Shown: piece after piece, positions 44,901 through 56,446 of the stretch
How the letters are laid out: every line of letters starts with the position of its first letter
How positions within the stretch are numbered: position 1 is the first letter of the stretch
DNA from: Euryodendron excelsum
Taxonomy: Eukaryota > Streptophyta > Magnoliopsida > Ericales > Pentaphylacaceae
DNA length: 64,000 bases
Reading direction: 5' to 3'
NCBI GenBank assembly: GCA_033060915.1
Contig: CM065397.1
Coordinates: 23,079,001-23,143,000 of the forward strand
Program-made: the position numbers and the translations under genes
The notes under the pieces: model-generated
Told to the model about the DNA's origin: nothing
What the model saw: only the letters and a program-made list of their open reading frames with translations
The model's database searches: none

Positions 44901-47833
44901 CTATGAAAACAGTGATTCTAGGTTCGGAGGTTGGTTACGTGTAGGGAAGACGCACTAAGCCATCACCCTACTCCGCCCTTTCGGTACCTACATGTTAATC
45001 TACCCTAGATTTACCTATGAGAGTCTTTAACTAACTATTGTTCATTTCTATCCACTTTGAAAAATAATGTTTGAAAAGAAACTAACATGATGCATGATAT
45101 GTAAGTGCAATAGAAGAGAGTTGATTTAGAAATAGATTTGAAAAGAAGAATTTGATTTGATTTGATTTAAAAAAGAAAGAGATAGAAGTTTAAATTTGGA
45201 AGGAAGGTTTTGGAAATTGAAAATAGAGAGATTTGGGAAATAGAAATTTGAAATTGGAAATTTGAAAATTGATTGGAGATTTGAAAAGATTGTAGAATTT
45301 GAGATTTGGAAAATATAGAGGAATTTGAAATTTGAAAGAAGTTGTGACCGCACCCATGAGGGTTACCTACGTATCCTTTTGGAGGAATCAGGTCAGTCGT
45401 AGTTCGGACAAGAGTCCAATTGAAAATAGAAGGTTGGATTGGAAGAAAGAGATTGGAAATTGAATTGGAAGACTGAGAGCTTGAACTTTGAATAGAGGAT
45501 TGAAAATTGGAAATTAGAATTTTGGAATTTAAAAGATTGAATTTTGATTTGAAAAGATAAAACTTGGAAGAAAGATTTGGACTTGTTTTAGAAAGATGAA
45601 GGTTTAGGAAACCTAGACTTTGGAAAGAGAAGGGACTTAAAAAAGATTTGAGATTTAGAAAGATTTAACTCGAATGTTGGATTTGGAAGATTTAGAAAAG
45701 GATCGGATTTAGGAAATGTTCGAATTAGGAAAGTGTCATTTTTGGAAAGTTTTGGTTTAGGAGAGTTTTCAAAATAGGAAAATTTTGGAATTAGGAAAGT
45801 TTTGAATTTGGAATGTTTTGAAATAGGGAAGTTTTGAAAGTTGGAAAGGTTAGAAAACAAGAAGGTTTTGAAAATAAGAAAGTTTTGAGTTTAGAAAGTT
45901 TTAAAATTTGAAAAAATTTGAAATTTGAAAAGTTTAAAATTTAGAAAGTTTTAGAGTTTTAGAGTTTTAGAGTTTTAGAAAATCTTGAGATTAAGGAAGG
46001 TTGAGTTTAAAAAAGGTTTGAAAACTTGGAATTGGAAAGTTAAGATTTGGAAAGGGGTAGAATTAGGAAATGGTTAAATTATGAAAGATTTAAAAGCTTA
46101 ATGTTTAAGGAAAGATTTGAAAGTTTTAGGAAACTTATGGCTTAGGAAGATAGGAAATTAGGAGAGAGTTGAATTAGAAAAGATTTAGATTTTGAGTTTT
46201 AAAATTTAGGAACGATTTTTATGTTCGAGTTTGGAAATTTAAGATTTAGGAAAGTAGAGGATTAGGAAGGATTTGAACTAGGAAAGGTTTGGATTAGGAA
46301 GGGATTGGATTTTGCTTCTAAAAGGGAATGTTTGATTTTGTTTCCAAAAACGGAGGATTGGATCTAGTTTCCTAAACGGGGAGATGGGATTTGATTTCCT
46401 AAAGGAAATATGGGATTTGGTTTCCTAAAGGGGATATTGGAATTGGCAAGGATTTGGAAAGGGAGGTTTTAGAAACCCTAAACTTGGAAGGCTATAGTTT
46501 TGACGTAGAAAATAGGTTTTTTGGAAATAGGTATAGTTTTGATGTAGAAAACAAGAGGTTTTGGAAACCTAGGTTTTAAGGCAAGTTTGAAAACCGTGTT
46601 TTTAGAAAGAAAATTAGGGTTTCCTAATTGTTAGTTCTAGGGCTTGACTTGGGCTCTAAGGGAAGAGTTTTTTAGAAAGTGCGTTTTTTGGAAACAAGGA
46701 TTTTTGGAAAGAAAACCTAGAGAGGAGTTTCTAGAGGGAAGATTTTTGGGAAGAGAGTTTTTAGAAAGATTTTTTATGAAAGATTGTTAGAGAGAGTTTT
46801 TAGGAAAGTGAATTTTGAGGAGAGTGTTTTGAAAAGGAGTTGAAAAAGGGAGTTTTGAAAAATAGATTTTTGGAGGGAGCTTTCGAAAACAAATTTGAAA
46901 AGGAGAGTTTTAGGAAAGTATGTTGAAAAGGAGATTTGAAAAGAGAGTTTTTTGAAAAGTATAAAAACATTTCACTTTCCTAAAGCGATTCTAGCCATAA
47001 GAGGGCTAGAATCACTTTAAGAAAGTGGTTTTGAAAACAACAAGGGTTAAAAATATGAACCATGTTGGTCACTTTGAATGTAACACTTTCCTCAAGCAAT
47101 CATAGCCATGGCAAAGCTAGAATCACCCTAAGATTGTGATTTTGAAAATAAGTTTTGAAAAAGGAGATTTTGATGCAATTTTGAAAACAAGTTTGAAAAC
47201 GATTTTGAAAATGAATTTTGGAAGATGCAAGATCATGATATGCACAATGCAAATTTAGGGTCGTGTACATACAAGGCTAAGGCTTCAGCACATAATCAAG
47301 GGGGCCGAACCCACGTGGTCTCTAGCTAGCCTAAGGAAAGCCCCCAACACGGTGACCCTCCAATAGTCTAATCCTACACATAGACCGGAAGTCCCCTTGT
47401 TTCAAGTATACAAAGAAAGGGGGGGAAAGAGATGGGGGATTAAAATAGAGAAAACCCAAGTGGGTTAGGAGAGAGAAGAGAGAGGGGGAAATGCAAAAAT
47501 TTAAATAGAAAGCCTACCTTGTATCTTGTTTATTTTGCGCGCCATGCTTTCTTTGGTCTTCGCTTTACTTCAGTCTTGATCTTCGAGGGCTCGTCTTTAA
47601 TCTTCAAGGCTTCGGTTTGCAGCTCTTCAAGTCTTCAAAAGAGGGTTGGAGGCTAGTATATAAGTGTATGGCGATGTGTACGAGTGTATATGAGGTTAGG
47701 GTTTGTGTATGGTGGCTAGGGTTTGGAAAACCTAAGAAAGCTAGGGTTTAGAAAGTACACGAGCTCAGTATATTGAAATATATGATTTTTAGACTGAGTT
47801 TGCAGACCCCTTTCACGCTGGAAGAGGCTCTGT

Positions 47834-47945
47834 ATTTATAAAGAGAGCAATGCACTGGCGCCTGTTGTAGTGGCGCTAGGCCAAAACTTACACTGGCGCT
47901 AGGCCATTTTTTGGCTTGGCACCACTACTAGTGGTGCTAGCCATT
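47834..47945 (-). promoter_or_regulatory. LTR core promoter, L 3' LTR
   Basis: The sense strand has TTATAAATACAGAG (about 47842-47829) with GGCGC-type palindromes to 47940, several mutated by one base (GGCGCT, GGTGCT). Confidence 0.6.
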
Positions 47946-48746
47946 TAGGAAATATTTAAGGTCGGCAAGCAACGTATCTTTGACTTAGATTTGGGCGCCT
48001 ATACTAGTGACTATCATGCAATTTTTAGCCTGGCTTCACTAGGGGTGACTCCGGAAAGTCCGGGAAGGAGTTTGGAAGACCGGGAATGATCCGAAAGGCC
48101 GGAAAAGAGTAGGAACACTTAAAATAGTGTCTCGGAGGTATTTGATTTGAAAAGTGAGGATAGGATGTGTCGGAAGGGTTGACCGAGCCTTTAGAGGCAA
48201 AACTGTTAATCGGGCCAGAAAGCTACTAGGACGAACTTGGACTATCCCAGAAGAAGACTCGAGATTTGGAAACATTATTCAGAATGTTCGCAAAGGTTGC
48301 CGGTTTAATTCCCAGAGCCGGTGTGGTCGAAAAAGGAGACGGGCCTATTAGGGGCAAAACTGTCATTTTGTACTGGGTTGGCCGGAACTAATTCAGAATG
48401 ATCCGGAAAGGTAAAAGGAGGTTGAGAGCACTACAAAAAGCAGTATCAGAAGGTTGCTAGTTTGATACCCAGAGCCGGTGTGGTTCTCGGGGCGTTCGGA
48501 TGCCTAGGGGCAAAATGGTCATCTTGACCGGAAAGTCTCAAAAAAGGCCCAAGGGGCAGTTTAGTCATTTTTCACCGAAGTGAGCTAGCAAGCACTGGTG
48601 TTGGTCTGGGTTTTGAGTGTTTCCATCACTCTGATGGCTGTCATTGTGACACAGGGGTTTGTTGGCAATTCCCTATATCGACCTGTTTGCAAGTATTTCC
48701 GCTACTCTGACGGTTGCGATGTTTGCGAGTATTTTCGCTACTCAGA

Positions 48747-49270
48747 CCGTCTCGAGGAATAAACTATCTCCAGAGAGGGGTTGGAAAAGGGACTTTCCAT
48801 CTTCGGAAAGACGTGCCTGATTTGAAACCGTCTCGAGGAATAAACTGTCTTGAGAGAGGGGCTGTAAAGGGGACTTACCGTCTTCGGAAAGACGTGCCTG
48901 ATTTGGAACCGTCTCGAGGAATAAACTATCTCGAGAAAGGGGTTGGAAAGGGGACTTACCGTCTTCAGAAAGACGTGCCTGATTTGGAACCGTCTCGAGG
49001 AATAAATTGTCTCGAGAGAGGGGTGTGAAAGGGGACTTACCGTCTTCGAAAAGACGTGCCTGATTTGGAACCGTCTCGAGGAATAAACTGTCTCGAGAGA
49101 GGGGTTGGAAAGGAGACTCACTGTCTTCAGAAATACGTGCCTGATTTGGAATCGTCTCGAGGAATAAACTGTCTTGAGAGAGGGGTTGGGAAGGGGACTT
49201 ACCGTCTTCGGAAAGACGTGCTTGATTTGGAACCATCTCGAGAGATAAACTGTCTGAGAGAGGTGTTGGA
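48747..49270 (-). repeat. 81-bp tandem array, 7 units (L 3' LTR)
   Basis: Units start near 48747, 48828, 48909, 48990, 49071, 49152 and 49233. The hairpin is mainly CGTCTTCGGAAAGACG. Open frames of 104-187 codons on both strands arise from the 81-bp period and are not genes. Confidence 0.92.
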
Positions 49271-49469
49271 GTTGGAATTGGATAAAACAATGCCCCTAAG
49301 TGCATTTTGGTTATTTTGCCTCTATTTGGGCCCGGCGGGCCCGCGAATTGATGGACAGACGGGATTTGAACTTAGAAAGTTGGTTTCGGTTAGAATATGC
49401 CCACAATGACTTGAACACAAGTCTGGACGGAGTGTAGACTGCCGAGCGGTCAAAAATGGGGTGCTTACA

Positions 49470-49495
49470 GCTGCCCCTCTTTTTCTGTCTTTACT
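49470..49495 (-). promoter_or_regulatory. Polypurine tract, element L
   Basis: The sense strand has AAAGACAGAAAAAGAGGGGC, ending two bases from the 3' LTR start. It matches copies B and D. Confidence 0.75.
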
Positions 49496-50487
49496 TGTCA
49501 AAGACAGAAAACGATAAAAGTAAGAGTCCCATGTTGACCGCGAGGCAGTCGGAGGGACAGACATTGAGAATTTTTCGACAACAGGGGTCGAAAATGGATA
49601 TTGGTCCAAAAAGGCCTTCGAAAAGGAGATTTGGCGGGAAAGAGGGCAAAGCTGCCCAGAATTGGAGGGAATTCATTTTGATCTAAGACTTGAGTTTTGA
49701 AATCTTGTTGGACAGAAAACTTGGAAAGATTTTGGAAAATAGCATTTTAGGAGACATTTTGGAGGTAAGAATTTAAGAACTCTTTCGGATTTGAAAATTT
49801 TTGAGATTGAAAAGGATTTAGGATGGAAAACTTCGGAACTTGATAGAAATTTTGGAAGGAAGAATTTTTTGAGTGAAACCTTGAAAGTTTTTAAGGATTT
49901 ATTTTGTCTAAGACTCTTTTGAAAGAAAATTTTATGGGGCAAGGATTTGGAAAAGGGATTTTCTTGAAGAACTGAATCAGAAAAACTTGAAGATGGATTG
50001 AAAAAATTTGAGACCTGATTTTCAAAATGATTTTTGGCCCTGATTTTTTAAGTAGAATTTGATTTTAAGAAGTGACTTTGAAAAAGAACTTTTGGAAAAC
50101 AGAATCAGAAAACCTTTTGAAAACTAATTTTGGAAAGGAAATTTCAGAAGAAAGAATTTTTGAAAACTTTTGGAGGATAATAATAAGAAACCATCGGGAA
50201 ACTGATTTTTGAAAAAGAACTTTTTGAAGAGAAGAAGTCAAGAAACTTTTCGAGAAATTTTTAAAGAACCTTTGATAGTTGATTTTACAAAAGAAACTTT
50301 GAATAAAAAGTTTAAGAACCTTTTAGGTTGGTCTGAATAGGATATATATGGAAGTTGTGTCCCTCATTTTTATTTATGTTTCACCTTTGGTTATTATCAT
50401 TATTATTTCTTTGTTGCTTTTATTTCTTTATCTTTTGAACTGCATATATCGAATACCAATACCTCTTACCTTGACTTACCTTTTAGG
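49496..50487. other. AT-rich spacer between 3' LTR and antisense gene (L)
   Basis: Purine-rich low-complexity sequence with many TTTTGGAAA-like repeats. No gene. It ends with the acceptor-like TTACCTTTTAG|G right before the ATG at 50488, as in copy B. Confidence 0.55.
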
Positions 50488-51510
50488 ATGGCGAACACAG
50501 GCGATGAGGGTTTTGAGAAGATACACCGCTTCGGGAAGATGGCCCGAACAGATTCTTGTTGGTAGCTCCAGTCGCTCCAGAGGTAGTCACAAATCAACTA
50601 GCAAGGTATCCTCTAGCCAGAATGGAAGGGGGGAGTAGGCCTCCCGTCAACCCCTTCCCTTCAGTTAAGCAAACATTTGAAGAGGAAATGGATGCCGAGG
50701 TTTTCCACTTTTGTCCTTTAGGATGGCTGACATTATATTGAGTCGACTGTGGATTTGGGATGATAGGTATCCTCCACATGAGCGAGACATTTTTCGCAGG
50801 TCTTTTGGTTGTATAGTCTTTCTCCTGTTAATGTAGCTTGTTTTCTAATAGTGGTTCCCTTTTGGCCACCTGACCTGTCTTTCTTCCATTTTGGGGAATG
50901 TGAGCTTGCCCCTACTCCCCATGAGTATGGCTTCCTCCTAGGTCTTCGGGATGGTTCAGCTGACATTATGGGACCTACTTTTCCTTATGGCTGCATCACG
51001 ATTGTCGCTTTTCAGCTTGGGCTCCATTTTGCAGCCTTTCTTTTGATTTGCTACCCCAGTTTCCTTATATCCTAATGAAGCTCTATTTTCCCACTTTTAG
51101 TTTGTTATAGGCATGACAGCTCATCCAGTTGATTGGCACTTTTCCCGGGATTGGTCAGCCTCTCACAGGGTGGCCCTAGCTTTGCTCTTCTTAAGATTCT
51201 TGGTGTTCTTCTCGAGGGAATGACTGAGTTGACTGTCAATTACATGAATTGCTTGCCAGAATTCATGAGGGGCGCTGATATGCTCCTATAGTTGTGGAGG
51301 AGACCTTTGTGAGCCTTACTAGACTCTATCAAGGGGCCAATGCACATTTTCGGGGATGTTCTTCACTACTTCAGCTTTGGGCAATCAGACACCTATTTGT
51401 TACTCATCTTTTTCAACATAGATGGTATCCCGAGTCAGAAGTCATTCAATTAGGGAGGTCGAGGGTGGGTCACTACCCCATTCTCTATTTCTTGTCGGTG
51501 CTGTAGATGT
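50488..51510 (+). pseudogene. Plant-mobile-domain/DUF7745-like gene antisense to element L, decayed
   Basis: The start MANTGDEGFEK parallels copy B (MAAAGNDGFER) and follows the same acceptor-like site. A Ser/Arg-rich stretch like that of copy B (SSSRSRGSHKS) then appears in another frame, showing a frameshift. Near 50900-50965 comes FHFGECELAPTPHEYGFLLG, a plant-mobile-domain-type signature closer to what I recall of DUF7745 proteins. Around 51295-51410, ETFVSLTRLYQGANAHFRGC and LLQLWAIRHLF also fit DUF7745. Several stops and at least two frame changes make it non-functional. The core differs clearly from the copy B protein despite the shared N-terminus. Function unknown. Confidence 0.68.
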
Positions 51511-52250
51511 CTGAGTGGTAGCTTTAGCTCCCTTTCCCGTTTTACCTTGTTCCCTATTTCTTATTTGAGAGAGAAGGAAAGACATAGAGTTAATTTTGTA
51601 CAAAAATAATTTTAAAAATGCCTTGGTAAAGGGCATCATTTTTTATTTTTTATGATGATTGCAGATGGGATTAAATGCATGATCTATTTTTTATGAATGC
51701 ACATGTTTATACAAGAATCGAATGCATATCCTAATTTTTTTTTAATGCACAGGTTCACACAGAAGTGAAAATGAATGCATGTTATATTTTTGGACAATGC
51801 ACATACAGGAACAAAATTAAATGCAATGTCCCCCATTTTTGTGATAAATACACAGATTTATGTAAAAATTGAATTAAATACATGACCTACTTTCTTACAA
51901 ATGAACAGGTTTATACAAGAATGCAGTTGAATGCATAAATAGATACAAATTTGGCAGGAATCTAAATGGATTTAGAGGTTATACATGTCATGGATGCATC
52001 AGTACTACATGTATATAAACTATTTACAAAGAAAACCCCAAGATTGCCCCTTGGGCCCATACTCTCAGGATTCTGTTCCTTTCTAGGATTCTGTCCCATT
52101 TAGTTTTGTCCCATTCTCATCGAGGTGTGATAGCATTTGCTCCATTCTCCAGGGATCTTGACCTTTTGGTTTGCTATCTTATCCCTACTTTCTACAGGGT
52201 TAATGTTTGGGGTGTTTCTGAGCTCACTTAGGCTTCTCTCTTAGATCTCC
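51511..52250. other. AT-rich spacer (L)
   Basis: It holds three to four spaced repeats of a roughly 65-bp motif with AATGCACATGTTTATACA or AATGCACAGGTTCACACA-like cores (51690-51930). No gene seen. Confidence 0.5.
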
Positions 52251-52259
52251 AAAATGCCA

Positions 52260-53760
52260 CCATGGCTTGAGTGACAACTCGCATGCCCTTTGCAGAGCGA
52301 TAAACAGCTAAGCCCTCAATCCGAGAAGACTTCTTTTAGGACTGTAATGTAGGCTGGGTTTAGAGATTGTAAGAAACGAAGGGATATTTAGGCTCAAAGA
52401 TCTTCTTTTAGTGGGTTGTTTAAACCAAAACCATCTGAGCACACCTTGGAGCATGAGATTGCCCCTTGCATTCCTTTACAGTTCTCCTTTCTCAGCCTAG
52501 TTGTCTTGGTATTGTTCAGGCTTATTTGGACTAAGTAATTTTCTTTGATCAGAGAGGACTTTAATTTGGACTGTAACGTAGGCTAGGTTAAGGGGTTTAT
52601 GAATGAACGGGATATGTAGGCTCAAATTTGATGTTGTTTCTAGTTGGGTTTAGATCTGCACCATCCTTGGTTGGTCTTCTAGTGGGGTTTCATCCCCTAA
52701 TATCCTCCTCTAGCTTCAGAAACATATTTGGCTTATTTAGATCAAGCAATCCTTCTCAATCAGAGTGGACTTTAGTAGGGTTGTAATGTAGGCCATGGTT
52801 TGGGGTTTAACAAGAAAGGGTAAAAGCTCAAACCTATTGCTTCTACTGGGCTTCCATATTACCTAGGATCACCTTTGAACATATATTCTTTAAAGAGTTC
52901 ACCTTTCTTGTAGCCTAATCCTTGACCTTGTATCGGAGTTGTCTGAGATTTGTCCCCTGACTTCTGGCCTTTCTATATGTTCTTCAAGATAATACAAATA
53001 TTTTCCTTTTTGGCCTCCTGCCCCTTGGCAACTCTTTTCCTTTGATGTTCTTTTTCATCTCTTTTCTTTCTTTTTATGAAATGAACAATTCTGCAAACCT
53101 TTCTCTTCTTTGACTTTTTCTTAACAACTCAATCTAACCCATTGTGGGCGGTGATCCATAGGTTGGGGTTTCTTTGTAGAGAAAAATGTAACTGGCTCAA
53201 TAAGTTTGACAAGGATTGCTTTTAACTGTATGAAAAATGAAATGAGGACCCCTCTTCATTTTGAACAAGATTGCTTGATCCATAAAGTCTTCACATTACT
53301 TCAGCTTGATGGTCGATGACATTCTCCACCAGATCTTCTGCTGCCTGTCTGCCCCAGTGTGGGGGGATGGTTTCGGATCGGGGTTGACAAAGAATCTTCT
53401 GCTTTTGCGAGGCACTAGTGGGTTAAGCAAAGGGGATATTTTTGTGTATGGTAGAAGAAATAAGGGCCTTTCATCACTTTAAATTAAATTGCTTAGTCTA
53501 TAAAGCCTTTATACAAAATTTAGACAATGTTTCTAAAAATGGTGTGTTTATGCCGAATCAACTACTTTGTGCTTACCCCAGTGTGGGGGATGGTTATAAG
53601 TTTGGGGATATCTGAAAGAAAGATCACTGACGGCTCTAGTGGGCTAAGCAAAGGATAATGTTTATTTGGGATAAATAGAATAATGGCTCCTCATCATTTT
53701 GAAAACTCGGTTACCCATCGCTTAGATAGGATATCATGCAAGTGTCGCCTTTTCAATGGA
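52260..53760. repeat. Degenerate 200-230 bp tandem repeats in the spacer of L
   Basis: The first type has three units marked by GTAATGTAGGCT (52344, about 52573, about 52782). The second has about three units marked by CCCAGTGTGGGG and TAAGCAAAGG (53424 and 53645). Both types also occur in copy B. No gene. Such hypervariable repeat regions are known in Tat-lineage elements. Confidence 0.72.
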
Positions 53761-55019
53761 CTCCACACCTTTTTGTTGGGACTGCCTTACTCCTATCTCT
53801 CACCCTCACTTTGTCTCTTAAAAGTCTTAACCCCTTTTTAAATGGGTGGCCTATGCTATCCTATCCTTCAAGTCGAGTCATTTACCAAATAGAGAAGAAT
53901 CCCTAAATGTGACAATCGTCCACAAGAGTATGAAACAAAGGGAATAAACTGGGAACTACCTATTTTCATTTAAAAACATAATTACAGGGCACGCGATGTT
54001 TATTTAAAGAAGATATGCGAGAAATGGAAAGACGAAAAGAAAATAGATGAATTTTATAGAAATCTCCCTTTTCTTATGGATCTCTTGGTGAGAAACCCCC
54101 AACAGGGTTTTGAAACTACTAGCTTCTTTGGCATTTCATTCTTTAGGTGTATCACCAAATGACAGAGGGTAGATTAACAGATCTCTTGCAGTGTTTGGCA
54201 TGCATTCGGAAGTTAGGAGATTCTTTTATAGTAATGCACATATTTAACAGAACTTTGCAAACAATGAAGTCTTTTTCTACATGGACAGTGATTGTCGCAG
54301 CATGGCGGGGAGGTAACGTCATGCAGATGGATGGTTAGTTCTTCTTTCTCCTCAATGTAGGTTTGCCCTCTTCTAACAACTAGGCCCATTCTTCCATGAG
54401 TTTGAACTTGGTGGGTACTAGAGGGATTCCATGAATTTAGTTGTGCTCTCTGACCTATAAAAAGAAAAAGAAAAGCAGAATGCGGTCAGTATGTGAAGTT
54501 GGAGGTTCTATGCGATGCATGTCCTATGGAGGTCCCTTTTTTAAAGGAATCTAGGCATGATGATAAGTCCATTTTGGAGGCGGGGTTTTGCCCCTATTAT
54601 GCAATACAATACCTCTTCGGCGTGGGCCGGTTGATGTTTCCTTATTTGGGTAATCCAGCCTCTATGGACTAAGAGAGATTTGGGCCTTTCTCGGGATATG
54701 GTTCTATGCAAGCCATGAATCCTTAGGGTTTAAGAACCCGTAGAAATTTTGGTAGGTTCGATTAACATGAGATTGGATTGCTCCTTTCTCTCTACGGTTG
54801 ATTAGATGCATGAGAATGAGATGACTTGAGTTTCTTGGAACTCTTGTCTCTGAATGGATATAGATGCATGAACAGAATAAAAGTGAACATGTGAGTAGAA
54901 GGATAATAATAAATGGATGGTTAAGGAAACCCCCTTCCTGTCTTGCTTCTGTCTTTAGTTATCTAAGTATTTAGAGATGAGGAGGGGGAGGACAGAAGAT
55001 AAGAAACAAAAGAGAAGTT
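53761..55019. other. Spacer where gag would be expected (L)
   Basis: No Gag core, His/Cys box or other domain is detectable on either strand. A 63-codon plus-strand ORF (54147-54338) matches nothing I know. The minus strand near 55000-54960 has a pyrimidine tract ending ACTTAG, a possible acceptor. Gag seems deleted from this copy. Confidence 0.5.
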
Positions 55020-56428
55020 AGTGCCCTGATTTGAAAATTTTTATGCAATGCATATCCTAGGGGTGCCCCTACTTGAGAGGGAAATTAAACATGATGTGTT
55101 TGCTCACTTTTGAAGATAGGGGGTTTGCCCCTGTATGCAGATACCTCACCGTCGAGCGGGAACCTTCGTCCATTCATACAATCATCCATTCATTCATTCG
55201 CAGAAAAAATAAAGAAGTACATTGAACTTTGGGTTTAAGATACAAAAGAGTTGAGATACGTTTTAATAGGGGGAGGGGGAACATTTTCTTTTGGACTTCC
55301 ACCTATCTACTTTTACAAAGAAAAATCCTAAACTACTCTTGAGTCTTTGGATTTGCCTTCCTTGGATTTGATGTCGAAGAGGTCGCTGAGGGACCTTGCT
55401 AATTGGTTGCCCCTTGTCTTCATGGCAACCCTATCTCCGTGAGCATAGAGGGATTAGGGCCCCTCTTATGGAATGAATTGAGATGCATGCAATGAGTCCT
55501 TAGGGTTACGCGGGAACCCTTAGGGTGTGGGTAGGTTTAATGCAAGGGAGAGTGAACTGGGTGTCACTCTCAATGGGTTGATCATATGTATGAAAATGCA
55601 GTGACTTGAGTTACTTGGAACTCTTGTCTTAACATGGAATATTGAATGCATGAACATGGGTATGCAAAGAGTATAAGGAGAGAGAATGCAATAGCAAGAT
55701 AAACGTGCATGCATGAGCAGTTAGACAGGCATTATAACAGTATGAATACAGTCAGTGTAATAGCAGGAATAGACAGGTATAAATGAAAGTAAGAACAGTC
55801 GCCCTTTCCTCTGTGGTTTTGAAAATGGTGCTCGTGTCTTAAATCCAGCAGAGGTTCGGCTATGCATGGTGTCTATATGAGTATGAGGTTGAGGGTTGAC
55901 CAATGCGTCCTAAAAAGGCTCGATCCCCAGATCTTCAAACCTAGGCCCACTCCCCGAGGTAGCACCATGATCGGTTGGTGATCCGAGCGGGGGAACCATC
56001 AAGAGGCCGTAGGCGAAGAAACTGACACAGCATCTTGCCCACAACCAATATACCGTTCCCCCTTTCTAACTAGAAAGGACATATGAGGGTAGTAATGCAA
56101 GTATGCAAAATAAAAGTGCACATGCAGTGTGTGTGTGATTTTTAAAAGTGGAGGAAAGAGCCCAACAACTCCAATTCATCCTGTTTATCACATTCATGCA
56201 TAGCAGTTAATAAAACTTAAGCAAAAAGCGCACCTACAAAACAAATATGCAAGTGTTAGTATGTGGATGACAAACATAATACAAGATAATATAAATGCAT
56301 GGTTTTTGAAAACAATTTTGAAAATTTGGTTTTGAAAATTTAAAGTGAATAGGATTGAACCAAGTTAATTGAAGACTCTACATAGGTGAAGGGTAAAGAC
56401 ACATGACTACAACCTAACCCTCTAAGTG
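55020..56428 (-). other. Untranslated leader (L)
   Basis: Clear counterpart of the leaders of A and B, with the same blocks (about 55370-55465 and 55910-56080). No gene. Confidence 0.75.
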
Positions 56429-56446
56429 TCTCTAGTGGAGTCGTTA
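56429..56446 (-). promoter_or_regulatory. Primer-binding site, element L (mutated)
   Basis: The sense strand reads TAACGACTCCACTAGAGA. Relative to copy B it has G-to-A changes at the first two G positions, so it no longer starts TGG. Pairing with the tRNA CCA end would be weakened. Confidence 0.75.

Larger units (their letters stand above)
44556..49469 (-). mobile_element. Element L 3' LTR (4.9 kb)
   Basis: Full LTR from TGTAAGCACC (49469) to GCGCGACA (44556). It carries seven 81-bp units, two U3 repeats (about 48300 and 48457), promoter (47834-47945), donor-like ACAAG|GTAGGC (GT at 47517-47516), the purine tract (45120-46950 on plus) and the GACCGCACCCATGAGGG block (45346). Compared with the 5' LTR it keeps about 325 bp that the latter lost. 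Confidence 0.9.
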
